Source: Imperialibacter sp. EC-SDR9 (GTDB lineage Bacteria > Bacteroidota > Bacteroidia > Cytophagales > Cyclobacteriaceae). Taken from it: 64,000 nucleotides of DNA. Within the stretch, counting starts at the first letter, position 1, and every line of letters starts with the position of its first letter. The notes under the pieces were generated by a model. It did no database searches, was not told where the DNA came from, and was given only the letters and a program-made list of their open reading frames with translations. Where the stretch lies: contig NZ_LR701602.1 in the NCBI RefSeq assembly GCF_902498805.1, positions 1 to 64,000 on the forward strand, read 5' to 3'. The position numbers and the translations under genes were made by a program. Of this stretch, positions 35,044 to 43,680 are shown in pieces.

Positions 35044-37407
35044 ATGAAGGGTTGGCTTGGTATTGCACTGCTGGTAATGAGTGTCAGCACGGCTGTTTCC
35101 GCAAGGCAGCTGACCCAAACAGTTAGAGGAACGGTTGTAGACAACACAACAAAAGAGCCACTGATAGGGGCTTCGGTAGCGCTTCTTCCGTTGGCAAGTG
35201 GTGTGGGCACGTCAACAAATGAGTGGGGCGAGTTTGAGATAAATGACGTGCCAGTCGGTCGGCAGTCCATACAAATTACCTACACAGGGTATAAGTCCCA
35301 TATTGTAAGAGAGCTACTCGTAGTGTCGGGAAAGCAGAATGTGGTGCATGTGGCATTGGAACAGTCGCCCCTGGAATTGGAAGAGGTGAAGGTATCTGCA
35401 GCTTCGGATAACCAGGAGTTTGAACAAATGAGCAAGGTTGATATCACGGCCGAGCAGTTTCAACGCATTGCTGCCAACTACCTCGATCCGGCCAGGGTGG
35501 TAATGAGCAGTCCCTCTGTGGCGAATACCAACGACCAAAACAACGCTGTTTCTGTCCGGGGGAACTCACCCATTGCCAACACCTGGAGGTTGGAGGGCGT
35601 AGAGATTGTAAACCCCAATCACCTGGCCAATGCTGGAACAATAAGTGATCGCCCGACCCAAAATGGTGGTGGTGTGAACGTGCTGAGTACACAAATGCTC
35701 GACAAATCTTCTTTCCTGATGGGGTATATGCCGGCAGGATACGGCAATGCCATTGGTGGTATTTTTGACATGAACCTGCGGCGAGGGAATAACCAACAAC
35801 GGGAGTACACCGCTCAGGCGAGTCTTATAGGTCTCGATTTCGCCGCAGAGGGGCCATTTAAAAAGGGTGGCTCGGCTTCCTACTTAGTGAATTACCGTTA
35901 TTCGTTTACTGGCGTTCTTGCTTTAATGGGAGTCGACTTTGGAGGAGAAACGATCAAATTTCAAGACCTTTCGTTCAATGTGTCGCTGCCGGAAACGCCT
36001 ATTGGCAAAGTAACGTTGTTTGGTGTAAACGGATGGAATAGTAATGTGTATCGGAGGCGAAAAGGGAGGGCCACTGTTGACAAAGAATTGTCGGACATCG
36101 ACTATGCTTCATCTATTTATGCCTATGGTATCACGCAGGAGGCTACACTTGGAGGCAAAAACAGTTGGAGGAATGTTTTGGTGTATTCTTCAACGACAAC
36201 CGAAAGAGACCAAATAACCCATGAATTGAATGACCCATCGCTCACTTTGTCTACTAAGGACAACGAACAGGTAGCAAAGCTATCTTTTGCTTCAAGCGTA
36301 ATGACCAGATGGGGGGATCGTATAACCTCCAAGGCGGGCGTAAGGGGAACTACCTACCAGTGGGGTATTGACCGATTTGAATGGGATTCTTCCAATCTAA
36401 CTTTTAATGGCATACCACAACCTGATTTTAACTTAGATATCAAAAGCTTGCTTCTGCAGCCATTTGTAAGTGGTAACTTTGCCATAGGCTCGAAAGTTGA
36501 CCTTGATCTCGGTTTAAATTCCTCCTGGTTTGGTTACACCAAAGAGTTTTTGCTGGAACCCAGGGCTAACCTGGAAGTAAGAATGGCACCAAAGACATCC
36601 TTCTCCTTCAGAAGCGGTATTTATAGCCAGGTGCTATCACCCTATGCCTATTATACAGCCACCTCTTTTCCAGCGTCGGGACAGCCAGTCACTTTATCAG
36701 ACCGGGGGAATCCAGGTCTTCGATATGTCAAATCCTGGTCGAGCGAAATCGGCTGGACTCAAAAGATAGGTAATTCTTCGACTTTAGGGGCGACTGCCTT
36801 TTACCAATCGTTATATGATCTCCCTAATTCATACGATGGCTACTATGACTATTTCAATTATATGAACTATGACGGTACTTATCCTCTTGACGTGCTTGCT
36901 TCAGGGGGAAGGGGAAGAGTATATGGAGTTAGTGTGGAGCATCGGCAGCAAATAGTGAATGGGTTTTACATTTGGTGGGGAGGCTCAATGTATCGTTCCG
37001 AGTACCAGGATTTATTTGGGAAATACAGGGCATCTAATTTTGATGGCAGGTACAGTCTAAATGCCACTTTTGGAAAGGAATGGATGGCAACGAAGAAAAA
37101 TGGTATAGAAAGACTGTTTGGCGTTAATTCGAGAATGCTTTACCAGGGAAGTTTTCTACAGCAGGGGCCAGATGGAATAGGCGGAATTTTTTATGCAAAC
37201 CGACTTGGTGACTATTTCAGAGTCGATATGCGGGTGCAGTGGACCAGATTCAAGAAAGGTCACACGCAAATGTTTGCTATCGATATTCAGAACTTGCTGA
37301 ATGTTGACAACCCGGCATATTATTATTTTGATACAGTTCAAAACAGACAAGTGTTAAAATACCAACTAGGAATGATACCAGTATTAGTCTACAGAATAGA
37401 TTTTTGA
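35044..37407 (+). CDS. TonB-dependent receptor with carboxypeptidase-regulatory-like domain
   Basis: 787 residues from ATG 35044 (the open frame begins at 34960 inside the isomerase gene). Signal peptide ends VSA-RQ (about residue 21). A carboxypeptidase-regulatory-like domain (TVRGTVVDNTTKEPLIGASV, residues 27-46) is followed by a plug (LEEVKVSAASDNQEFEQMSK near residue 115) and a 22-strand-type barrel. Unlike SusC it has no SusD neighbour and no DGxP plug motif. It is probably an outer-membrane importer for a small ligand or metal; ligand unknown. Its start lies 17 bases past the isomerase stop. Confidence 0.9.
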   Translation: MKGWLGIALLVMSVSTAVSARQLTQTVRGTVVDNTTKEPLIGASVALLPLASGVGTSTNEWGEFEINDVPVGRQSIQITYTGYKSHIVRELLVVSGKQNVVHVALEQSPLELEEVKVSAASDNQEFEQMSKVDITAEQFQRIAANYLDPARVVMSSPSVANTNDQNNAVSVRGNSPIANTWRLEGVEIVNPNHLANAGTISDRPTQNGGGVNVLSTQMLDKSSFLMGYMPAGYGNAIGGIFDMNLRRGNNQQREYTAQASLIGLDFAAEGPFKKGGSASYLVNYRYSFTGVLALMGVDFGGETIKFQDLSFNVSLPETPIGKVTLFGVNGWNSNVYRRRKGRATVDKELSDIDYASSIYAYGITQEATLGGKNSWRNVLVYSSTTTERDQITHELNDPSLTLSTKDNEQVAKLSFASSVMTRWGDRITSKAGVRGTTYQWGIDRFEWDSSNLTFNGIPQPDFNLDIKSLLLQPFVSGNFAIGSKVDLDLGLNSSWFGYTKEFLLEPRANLEVRMAPKTSFSFRSGIYSQVLSPYAYYTATSFPASGQPVTLSDRGNPGLRYVKSWSSEIGWTQKIGNSSTLGATAFYQSLYDLPNSYDGYYDYFNYMNYDGTYPLDVLASGGRGRVYGVSVEHRQQIVNGFYIWWGGSMYRSEYQDLFGKYRASNFDGRYSLNATFGKEWMATKKNGIERLFGVNSRMLYQGSFLQQGPDGIGGIFYANRLGDYFRVDMRVQWTRFKKGHTQMFAIDIQNLLNVDNPAYYYFDTVQNRQVLKYQLGMIPVLVYRIDF

Positions 37408-37408
37408 T

Positions 37409-37789
37409 ATGAAAAAGAAAGTAATTCACGGCATTCTAGCTGCCCTTTTTGTGGTATTTACCTATGTGCAGTTTAACGACCCGGATCCGGAAAGATGGGT
37501 TACGTTGTACGGCATGGTTGCGGGATTGAGCCTGTTGCATGGTTTTTGGAAGCCATTGCCGTATGTGACCGTGGCGCTGATGGGGCTATGCCTGATATGG
37601 GCGCTTACGCTTATCCCTGGCATGCTTGAATGGTTTGCTGCCGATGATAAATCGGAAATGCTGGGGCACATGATGGACGATAAGCCCTATATAGAGCAAA
37701 CAAGGGAGCTGGGTGGTTTGTTAATTGCCTCAGCCGCCTTGTTCTACCTTTGGTGGAGCTCAAGGCCTAAAAAGGAAGAACAAGCCTGA
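37409..37789 (+). CDS. TMEM220-family membrane protein
   Basis: 126 residues, four membrane helices. The signature FNDPDPERWVTLYGMVAG (residues 22-39) marks the transmembrane protein 220 family, of unknown function and found in bacteria and animals. It starts one base after the TonB receptor stop, so it is probably co-transcribed. Confidence 0.85.
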   Translation: MKKKVIHGILAALFVVFTYVQFNDPDPERWVTLYGMVAGLSLLHGFWKPLPYVTVALMGLCLIWALTLIPGMLEWFAADDKSEMLGHMMDDKPYIEQTRELGGLLIASAALFYLWWSSRPKKEEQA

Positions 37790-37799
37790 TTGCATCAAC

Positions 37800-38708
37800 T
37801 CACCAGCCTGATTTCACAATGTAGGGAGCAATGCGGTGCCTGTTCTTTTCAAACAGGTAGTGCATAACGCCGTCTTTTAGTCCCACATCCGGCACTATGA
37901 TGTATCGGGCGTGGGCTGCCTTCATCGCTCCCAGGTAGATTTCAGAGGCGGGAATGATCACATCGGCCCGGTCGTGATTTAGCTGAAGCTTAAAAATGCG
38001 CTCCTCCAGTGTAAGCTGCGATAGTCTTTCAACGACTTCCTGAGCCTTCTCATAACTCAGCTTCTTGCCTTTCTTAATGCCCGACAACTCAAATATTTTG
38101 GAAATGTTTCCGCCAGTGCCAAGCGCCGTGATCTTTTGTGAATGGGTCGGGATTTTCTCCTCAATCCAGGCCTTCATTTCCTTCCACACTTCTGGCGAGT
38201 CTTTTTTGTCGAGCCGCCTGACACCTCCCAGACGGAACGACCTTGATGCTACTTTTTCTCTCTGCAAATAAACGTTCAGTTCTGTACTTCCTCCGCCCAC
38301 ATCGATGTGTAGGAAAGGAGCATCGGTGATATGAATGTTGACTGCCCGGTTGACCAACTCTGCCTCGGTGTCTCCTTCAATAATGGTTATTTCCAGCCCT
38401 GTTTCTTGCTTTACTTTTTGCTTCAGTTCTTCACCATTGCTTGCTTCTCTCATCGCCGATGTAGCGCAGGCCATATAATCGTCCACTTCATACAGGTCGA
38501 TGAAAAGCTTGAAGGCTTTCATCAACTTAATAAACTTGAGGCTGGTTTTCTCACTTATTTGCCCTTGTGAAAAAACGTCGTGACCAAGACGCAATGGAAA
38601 GCGGATGTATTCAAGTTTTTTGAAGACCACATCATTGTCATATTCGATGACGTTAGTGACCTGCATTCTAATGGCATTGGAGCCAATATCTACGGCAGCT
38701 AGTTTCAC
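37800..38708 (-). CDS. Ppx/GppA-family phosphatase
   Basis: 302 residues with GTG start at 38706-38708. Actin-like ATPase-fold phosphatase of the exopolyphosphatase/pppGpp phosphohydrolase group: AAVDIGSNAIRMQ (residues 4-16), ATSAMREASNG near residue 84, IDVGGGSTELNVY near residue 138, ALGTGGNISKIFEL near residue 198. Shorter than Escherichia Ppx, lacking the C-terminal domain, as usual in this phylum. It hydrolyses polyphosphate or (p)ppGpp; which cannot be told from sequence. Convergent with the TMEM220 gene by 10 bases. Confidence 0.9.
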   Translation of the reverse strand: MKLAAVDIGSNAIRMQVTNVIEYDNDVVFKKLEYIRFPLRLGHDVFSQGQISEKTSLKFIKLMKAFKLFIDLYEVDDYMACATSAMREASNGEELKQKVKQETGLEITIIEGDTEAELVNRAVNIHITDAPFLHIDVGGGSTELNVYLQREKVASRSFRLGGVRRLDKKDSPEVWKEMKAWIEEKIPTHSQKITALGTGGNISKIFELSGIKKGKKLSYEKAQEVVERLSQLTLEERIFKLQLNHDRADVIIPASEIYLGAMKAAHARYIIVPDVGLKDGVMHYLFEKNRHRIAPYIVKSGW

Positions 38709-38750
38709 GCTGCAAAATTAGAAGAATTACTATTAGGAAGCATTGCCGGG

Positions 38751-39353
38751 TTAAATTATACCTTCTCTGATGGCAAATTTAACCAAGCCAACTGTGGTAG
38801 TGTTCAGCTTGCGGCGGATGTTGTTTTTATGCTTTTCGACTGTTAGAGGGGAAATAAAAAGTTGAGTGGCAATTTCTTCCGCACTATACTCCATAGCAAT
38901 GAGGCGCACGATTTCAATTTCTCGTTTGCTTAGTAAAATGCCCTCTCTGTGACCAGATGGCATCTTTAATGTTTGTGCAGGAAAGTATCTTTTGCCGTCT
39001 GCAATCAGTGTCACTGCCTGCATGAAATCTTTTACGTCGGCAGTTTTCAAAATATAACCATCAGCGCCAGCCTCTATCATTCCAGCAATGTCTACCGGGT
39101 CGTCCGACATGCTTAATGCAAGCACTTTAATTGAAGGGAAGTCCTTTTTGATAGATTCAGTCGCCTTTATACCGTCGATGGCAGGCATTTTTACATCCAT
39201 TAGCACCAGGTCAGGTTGCAGTTCCTCGACTGCCTTCAGCACCTCTAGCCCATTTTTGCAAGTGGCAAGTACCTCGTAGCCGCCCTTTTCGGTCAGAAGA
39301 GAACTAATACTTTCTCTGAAAATTTCGTGATCGTCGGCTATTACTATCCTCAT
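38751..39353 (-). CDS. NarL/LuxR-type response regulator
   Basis: 200 residues from ATG 39353 (39365 is possible). Receiver: VIADDHEIFRESI (4-16), phospho-acceptor D53 in VLMDVKMPAID, and the late KTADV lysine. C-terminal LuxR helix-turn-helix: LSKREIEIVRLIAMEYSAEE and ISPLTVEKHKNNIRRKL, contacting DNA. It is the output of the TPR histidine kinase encoded two genes upstream (minus-strand order kinase, membrane protein, regulator). Its start overlaps the middle gene by 50 bases or more. Confidence 0.93.
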   Translation of the reverse strand: MRIVIADDHEIFRESISSLLTEKGGYEVLATCKNGLEVLKAVEELQPDLVLMDVKMPAIDGIKATESIKKDFPSIKVLALSMSDDPVDIAGMIEAGADGYILKTADVKDFMQAVTLIADGKRYFPAQTLKMPSGHREGILLSKREIEIVRLIAMEYSAEEIATQLFISPLTVEKHKNNIRRKLNTTTVGLVKFAIREGII

Positions 39354-39993
39354 CCTTTGTCTCATTCACTCCAATCACTAACCGTTCACCCGAGTGGGTT
39401 GTTTCGTGAGAAATGATTTCAAGTGATGAAGATTGCTGTATTTCTTCAACAACCAAAGAATAAATGGAAGATTCATTCACTCTCATGCCCGAGGTAGTCA
39501 TCGAGAGTTGAAAGGGAGTTGTAGCCAGCACGAAGAGACTTGTTTGCCAGGCCTCGTTGTGACTGCTGTTACTCACCAACGAATGAACACTCGTTAAAAG
39601 TAACAGACTGTCTTTAAACGATAAATTGCATTGCCCTTTTATGATGGTTAGTTCTATACTTTTTTTATTCTTGAGATTGAACTGAGTCACATACAGCGAT
39701 AGGTGGTCGATGAATTTGTCAGTGATAAGCTTGCTAAGAGTTGTTTCCATTGGAGGAAGGGTAATAGCTGGGGTTGGAAGAGAGGGGAGGTCAGGGTTAT
39801 TTTCAAGAGTTGTCAATTGATAAACGTCCTCGACGAAGTTTTTTCCAGGCAGCACAACTACATGCTGCTTAAGGTTGGGCTGTGAGCTCTTTTTTAAAGA
39901 TTTAAGTCTCCTTCTTAGCCGTAAGCCGCTTGTTAGCAGGTAGGTGTAGCCGCCAATAAGCAACCCGGACACAGCAACGATCACGAAATTCAT
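39304..39993 (-). CDS. Membrane-anchored protein, possible degenerate kinase-like (GHKL) domain
   Basis: 229 residues. One helix at residues 4-22 followed by RLRRRLKSLKK, then a linker rich in Pro and Leu, and a C-terminal domain from about residue 90. That domain has the strand-helix order of a histidine kinase ATPase fold (LLLTSVHSLVSNSSHNEAW as an N-box-like helix, then LSMTTSGMRVNES where the DxGxG box would be), but the ATP-binding residues are absent and no phospho-acceptor His motif is seen. I infer a non-catalytic pseudokinase between the TPR kinase and its regulator; the alternative is an unrelated fold. Its 3' end overlaps the regulator gene by 50 bases. A hairpin precedes its start. 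Confidence 0.7.
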   Translation of the reverse strand: MNFVIVAVSGLLIGGYTYLLTSGLRLRRRLKSLKKSSQPNLKQHVVVLPGKNFVEDVYQLTTLENNPDLPSLPTPAITLPPMETTLSKLITDKFIDHLSLYVTQFNLKNKKSIELTIIKGQCNLSFKDSLLLLTSVHSLVSNSSHNEAWQTSLFVLATTPFQLSMTTSGMRVNESSIYSLVVEEIQQSSSLEIISHETTHSGERLVIGVNETKDEDSNSRRSRNFQRKY

Positions 39994-39994
39994 A

Positions 39995-40019
39995 CGTGTA
40001 ATTTTCCGTCAATTACACG
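39995..40019. repeat. 9-bp inverted repeat at the start of the middle TCS gene
   Basis: CGTGTAATT (39995-40003) and AATTACACG (40011-40019) around a 7-nt loop. On the minus strand it lies 1-2 bases before the ATG of the membrane-anchored protein, so the folded mRNA would cover its ribosome-binding region. It could also be a weak pause after the kinase gene. Confidence 0.5.
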
Positions 40020-40058
40020 CTTTTGGCAAAAGAAATAAATACCCCAAAACGGGTAATT

Positions 40059-42275
40059 TTAAGTTAGTTGATTGATCACAATTGGAACCTCGATAAAATA
40101 AGTGCACCCTCGACCTTTTGACGACTCCACAGAAAGTTTAGCATGCAGTGCTTCTGCCCGATCCCTGATATTGTCGGTGCCAATACCGTTCACTACCTTG
40201 TTGGGATCAAATCCGACGCCATCATCTTCGGTGGTAATGTGAATGGTATCAGCCTCCTGATGAATTTGAATACTTAATTCACCAGCCTTTGCATGCTTCA
40301 GGCAGTTGCTAATAATTTCTTGCAGCATCCTGAACAGATGCGTTTCTGCTTCTGGGTTCAACATGTATTCATCCCGGTCACAATAGAAGCTTAGCTTTAA
40401 GTTTGTGCTTTCTTCTACCTGGCGGCTCATGTCCCTGAGCGCTTCTACTAAACCGTATTTCTGAAGAGCTCCGGCCATCAAATTGTGAGAGATCTTCCGA
40501 ACCTCATCAGCCGACTTTTCTGCGAGCATCACAGCTCGATTATTGGCCGAGCTGCCTTTTGTTTCGCTTTGCAAGCTGATTTTAAGGGCCGCCAGCATGC
40601 CACCCAGCCCATCGTGAAGCTCTCTTGCCATTCGCTTCCGTTCTTCTTCCTGGCCTTTTAGCAGCGACTCTATCCTCGTTATTTCAGATTCCTTCAGCAG
40701 TTGTTTGATTTTTTGATCGAATACAAGCTTTTCTTTTTCAGCCAGAAAAAGATCTGCCTGGTGTTTCTTTCGCTGTAGATAAAAGAAGCCAGCACCCCAT
40801 CCAATCATGAAAATTACGCTAATGATATAGATGATTCTCTCGGTCTCCGTTTGAGCTATTTTTTGTGCCTGGAGCTCATTGTCTTTGGCAAGCAGGGCTA
40901 TTTCGTTGTCCTTCTTTTCCGATTCATATTTCTTCTCCAGTTCTTCAATCCTTTTTTTCGTTTCTTCACTTCTTAAAGTGTCTTTCAGGGCGATTAACCT
41001 GGTTTGGATGTCGAGGGCAGCTTTGTAATTTTTTCTGGCCTGGTAGTGATCGAACAATGTTTTGGCGGCCTCTTCTTCCAACACGGGACTCACCTCCCTG
41101 GCCATATTGTAGCCTTTCAATATATATTCTTCGGCTTCCGGCCGGCCAAGAAGCGACAGTATGGAGCCAGTATTGTAGTATGCCGAAGGGATGCCGTATT
41201 TGTCGTTGGCTTCCAATTTGCTTTGCAGGGCCAGTTCATGATAATGAAGCGCACTATCCAGTTTGCCTAAATCACGGTACACGTTGCCAAGGTTATTCTC
41301 CGACATTCCTATTTCCATTCGATTTCCGAGCGTTTTTCTGATGTCGAGCGACTTTTTGAAATAAAAAGCTGCGGAGTCAAAATCGTTCTGCCTGGCCTTG
41401 TTGGTGCCGATGTTGTTGTACGCCATTGCTGTGCTTTGCTTAATGCCCATGGCTTCAGATTCTTTGATAGCCTTGCGATAGGAGGCTTCCGATTTGTCAA
41501 ATTGCTCGAGCCTTGAGTAAATCACTCCCATATTGATGTACGAAGACATCAGACCTCTCCGGTCGTTTAGTTCTTCTTTTATTTTCACCGATTTCAAGTG
41601 ATACTCCACGGCCTCTTCATATTCGCCTTTTTGCGCCAGCACATTTCCAATATTCATAAGAGCAATTGCCTGAAGTGTGGCGGTATCGGTAACATCGAGA
41701 GCTGTTTTGTAAAAGAACAGGGCCGAATCCAGCTCTCCAAGGTTTCTTTTGGCGTTGCCGATGCCGTTTATAGCGGAGGCATATTTGCTCGTTTCTCCGG
41801 CTTGAGAAAAATAGCTGGACGCCTTTTTGTAAGCGGAAATGGCAGCAGGAAAGTCCCCACTTTGCCTGTTCAGGTTACCGAGGTTCAGGTAGGCACCTCC
41901 CAGGCCGCTGAGGTCTTTTGTTTTTTCGTAGGCGAGAATCGTTTGTTCAATAAAATAGCCCGCCGAGTCTAATTTCCCCTGACTGTTATAATATACTGAG
42001 AGGTTGTTGAGCCCCTGTGCGAGGCCTTTGTTCAATGATTCTTTTCCGGCTAAGTTGATTTGGAGTTGTGCATAAATTTTTGCCTCATCTGGTGAAAATT
42101 TGATGGTTTCTATAAAAAGGGAATTGTACAAGTCCGACTTAACTTCGGCGGAAGAGGCCTGTGATAGAGCTGCCTTTAAGGAATCAAGTGGCGTAAGGGT
42201 CTGGTTTTTAGCAGATAGTGAACTGGGTAGCGAAAATGAAATCGAAATAATTAAAATAATCAGTTGGCAGCGCAT
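40059..42275 (-). CDS. TPR-containing histidine kinase (HisKA_3 type)
   Basis: 738 residues from ATG 42275, giving a signal peptide (ILIISISFSLPSSLS-A); the frame open to 42560 runs antisense through the riboswitch and is not coding. Residues ~45-400 hold about nine TPR repeats (for example AYLNLGNLNRQSGDFPAAIS), then a coiled-coil, one membrane helix (IIYIISVIFMIGWGAGFFYL), a second coiled-coil, HisKA_3 with RELHDGLGG (H554) and a HATPase with DDGVGFDPN and GIGTDNIRDRAEAL. It senses a periplasmic signal through the TPRs and should phosphorylate the NarL-type regulator. Typical Bacteroidota architecture. Confidence 0.93.
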   Translation of the reverse strand: MRCQLIILIISISFSLPSSLSAKNQTLTPLDSLKAALSQASSAEVKSDLYNSLFIETIKFSPDEAKIYAQLQINLAGKESLNKGLAQGLNNLSVYYNSQGKLDSAGYFIEQTILAYEKTKDLSGLGGAYLNLGNLNRQSGDFPAAISAYKKASSYFSQAGETSKYASAINGIGNAKRNLGELDSALFFYKTALDVTDTATLQAIALMNIGNVLAQKGEYEEAVEYHLKSVKIKEELNDRRGLMSSYINMGVIYSRLEQFDKSEASYRKAIKESEAMGIKQSTAMAYNNIGTNKARQNDFDSAAFYFKKSLDIRKTLGNRMEIGMSENNLGNVYRDLGKLDSALHYHELALQSKLEANDKYGIPSAYYNTGSILSLLGRPEAEEYILKGYNMAREVSPVLEEEAAKTLFDHYQARKNYKAALDIQTRLIALKDTLRSEETKKRIEELEKKYESEKKDNEIALLAKDNELQAQKIAQTETERIIYIISVIFMIGWGAGFFYLQRKKHQADLFLAEKEKLVFDQKIKQLLKESEITRIESLLKGQEEERKRMARELHDGLGGMLAALKISLQSETKGSSANNRAVMLAEKSADEVRKISHNLMAGALQKYGLVEALRDMSRQVEESTNLKLSFYCDRDEYMLNPEAETHLFRMLQEIISNCLKHAKAGELSIQIHQEADTIHITTEDDGVGFDPNKVVNGIGTDNIRDRAEALHAKLSVESSKGRGCTYFIEVPIVINQLT

Positions 42276-42334
42276 ATAGTCAAAATTTAAGCTCAGTTTA
42301 AATATGCAAATATTTTTAGTTATGCCAATTGTGG

Positions 42335-42342
42335 TATATTTG
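42335..42342 (+). promoter_or_regulatory. Promoter -7 element of the SAM riboswitch operon
   Basis: TATATTTG matches TAnnTTTG exactly and ends 5 bases before the riboswitch P1 stem, which is the expected distance to the transcription start. A -33 box is not clear. Confidence 0.65.
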
Positions 42343-42347
42343 CACCT

Positions 42348-42475
42348 CTTATCAAGAAAGACTGAGGGATGGGCCCTTTGAAGTCTTGGCAACCTTCCAC
42401 CTCCCTGGGGAATAGGTGCCAACTCCCACTTGGAGAACGTAATGTGTAAAGCATTATTTATCCGAGACAGATAAG
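42348..42475 (+). promoter_or_regulatory. SAM-I (S-box) riboswitch upstream of metH
   Basis: The core matches the S-box: P1 CTTATC (42348-42353) with GATAAG (42470-42475), AAG-A and GAGGGATGGGCCC in the P2/K-turn and pseudoknot region, TGGCAACC, P3 CACCT/AGGTG, GTGCCAACTCCC, and P4 CTTGGA (42429-42434) with TCCGAG (42461-42466). It should bind S-adenosylmethionine and turn off the downstream metH-metH-metF operon. The expression platform (42476-42580) has no T-run terminator, so control may be translational or by antitermination. Confidence 0.93.
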
Positions 42476-42580
42476 CGTAATCCTTCCTTTGGATACCTTT
42501 CCTGATAAGAGAATTAATGTGGCTGGTAAAGTGTTCTATGCTTTCGCTGGAATATTTCAAACCAAAACAAAAACACTTTT

Positions 42581-43591
42581 ATGAATATAGAAGAGATCTT
42601 AAAGGAAAGAATTCTTGTGCTTGACGGTGCCATGGGTACCATGATTCAGCGCTACAACCTGGAAGAAAAAGATTTCAGGAATGAGGCACTCAAGGATCAT
42701 CATATCCCCCTGAAGGGAAATAGTGATTTACTCAATATCACGAGGCCGGATGTTATCAAGGCGATCCATAAAAAATACTTCGAGGCAGGAGCGGACATAG
42801 CCGAAACTAACACCTTTACCGGTACATCGATCGCCCAGGCTGACTATGCTTTGGAGCACCTGGTATATGACATCAACTTCCAGGGGGCAAGGCTTGCCAG
42901 GGAAGCTGCCGACGAAGCAACCGCTCTTGATCCCTCAAAACCAAGGTTCGTGGCGGGGTCTATAGGGCCAACCAACAAAACCGCCTCACTGTCTCCGGAT
43001 GTAAACAACCCTGGTTACCGGGCCATCGATTTCGATGGATTGAAGGATGCTTACAAAGAGCAGTTGCGTGCATTGATGGACGGCGGTGTTGATATTATTC
43101 TCGTAGAAACAATTTTCGATACGCTGAATGCCAAGGCGGCGCTTTTTGCCATCGAAGATGTGTTTGAGGAAAGAGGCGTGAGGCTTCCTATTATGGTGTC
43201 CGGCACCATTACTGACGCCAGTGGTCGCACCCTTTCAGGGCAAACTACCGAAGCATTTTTGATATCGATGGAGCATATGCCACTGATGAGTGTGGGCCTT
43301 AATTGCGCACTTGGAGCGTCTCAGCTAAGACCTTATCTGCAGATTATGTCAGAGAAGTCAAATTTCAATGTAAGTGCACACCCTAACGCCGGTTTGCCGA
43401 ATGAGTTTGGCGAGTACGACCAGACGCCTGAGCAAATGGCTGCGCAAATAGAGGAGTTTTTGAAGGAGGGCATGATCAATGTTATTGGCGGTTGTTGTGG
43501 CACCACACCAGATCACATCAAACTGATTGCAGAAACGGCAGCGAAGTATAAGCCAAGGAAGGTGACCTCGCTTGAGGCTGAAAGTGTGTAA
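42581..43591 (+). CDS. metH: Homocysteine-binding half of methionine synthase (MetH N-terminal)
   Basis: 336 residues; corresponds to the N-terminal homocysteine S-methyltransferase barrel of MetH as a separate protein. Opening [26 protein letters not shown] near 76, [16 protein letters not shown] near 207. The zinc ligands C242 (GLNCALG) and C305/C306 (GGCCGTTP) are intact, so it should bind and activate homocysteine. It needs the second gene, which carries folate and B12 domains, to complete methyl transfer. Controlled by the SAM riboswitch. Confidence 0.93.
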   Translation: MNIEEILKERILVLDGAMGTMIQRYNLEEKDFRNEALKDHHIPLKGNSDLLNITRPDVIKAIHKKYFEAGADIAETNTFTGTSIAQADYALEHLVYDINFQGARLAREAADEATALDPSKPRFVAGSIGPTNKTASLSPDVNNPGYRAIDFDGLKDAYKEQLRALMDGGVDIILVETIFDTLNAKAALFAIEDVFEERGVRLPIMVSGTITDASGRTLSGQTTEAFLISMEHMPLMSVGLNCALGASQLRPYLQIMSEKSNFNVSAHPNAGLPNEFGEYDQTPEQMAAQIEEFLKEGMINVIGGCCGTTPDHIKLIAETAAKYKPRKVTSLEAESV

Positions 43592-43680
43592 CTGATACTG
43601 CTCATCAAAACTGGCCGAGCCTGGAAGTATCAGAAATGCCCGGCGAAAAATAATCAAAGACAATTAAAGTAGAATTAACT

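Noticed and set aside
40865-41341. Plus-strand 158-residue frame inside the TPR histidine kinase
   Set aside because: TPR repeats are on the minus strand and explain the sequence; this frame is rich in Cys and Trp as antisense frames often are.
42276-42560. N-terminal extension of the TPR kinase frame across the SAM riboswitch
   Set aside because: The extension has no protein character, would cover a plus-strand riboswitch, and the ATG at 42275 gives a clean signal peptide.
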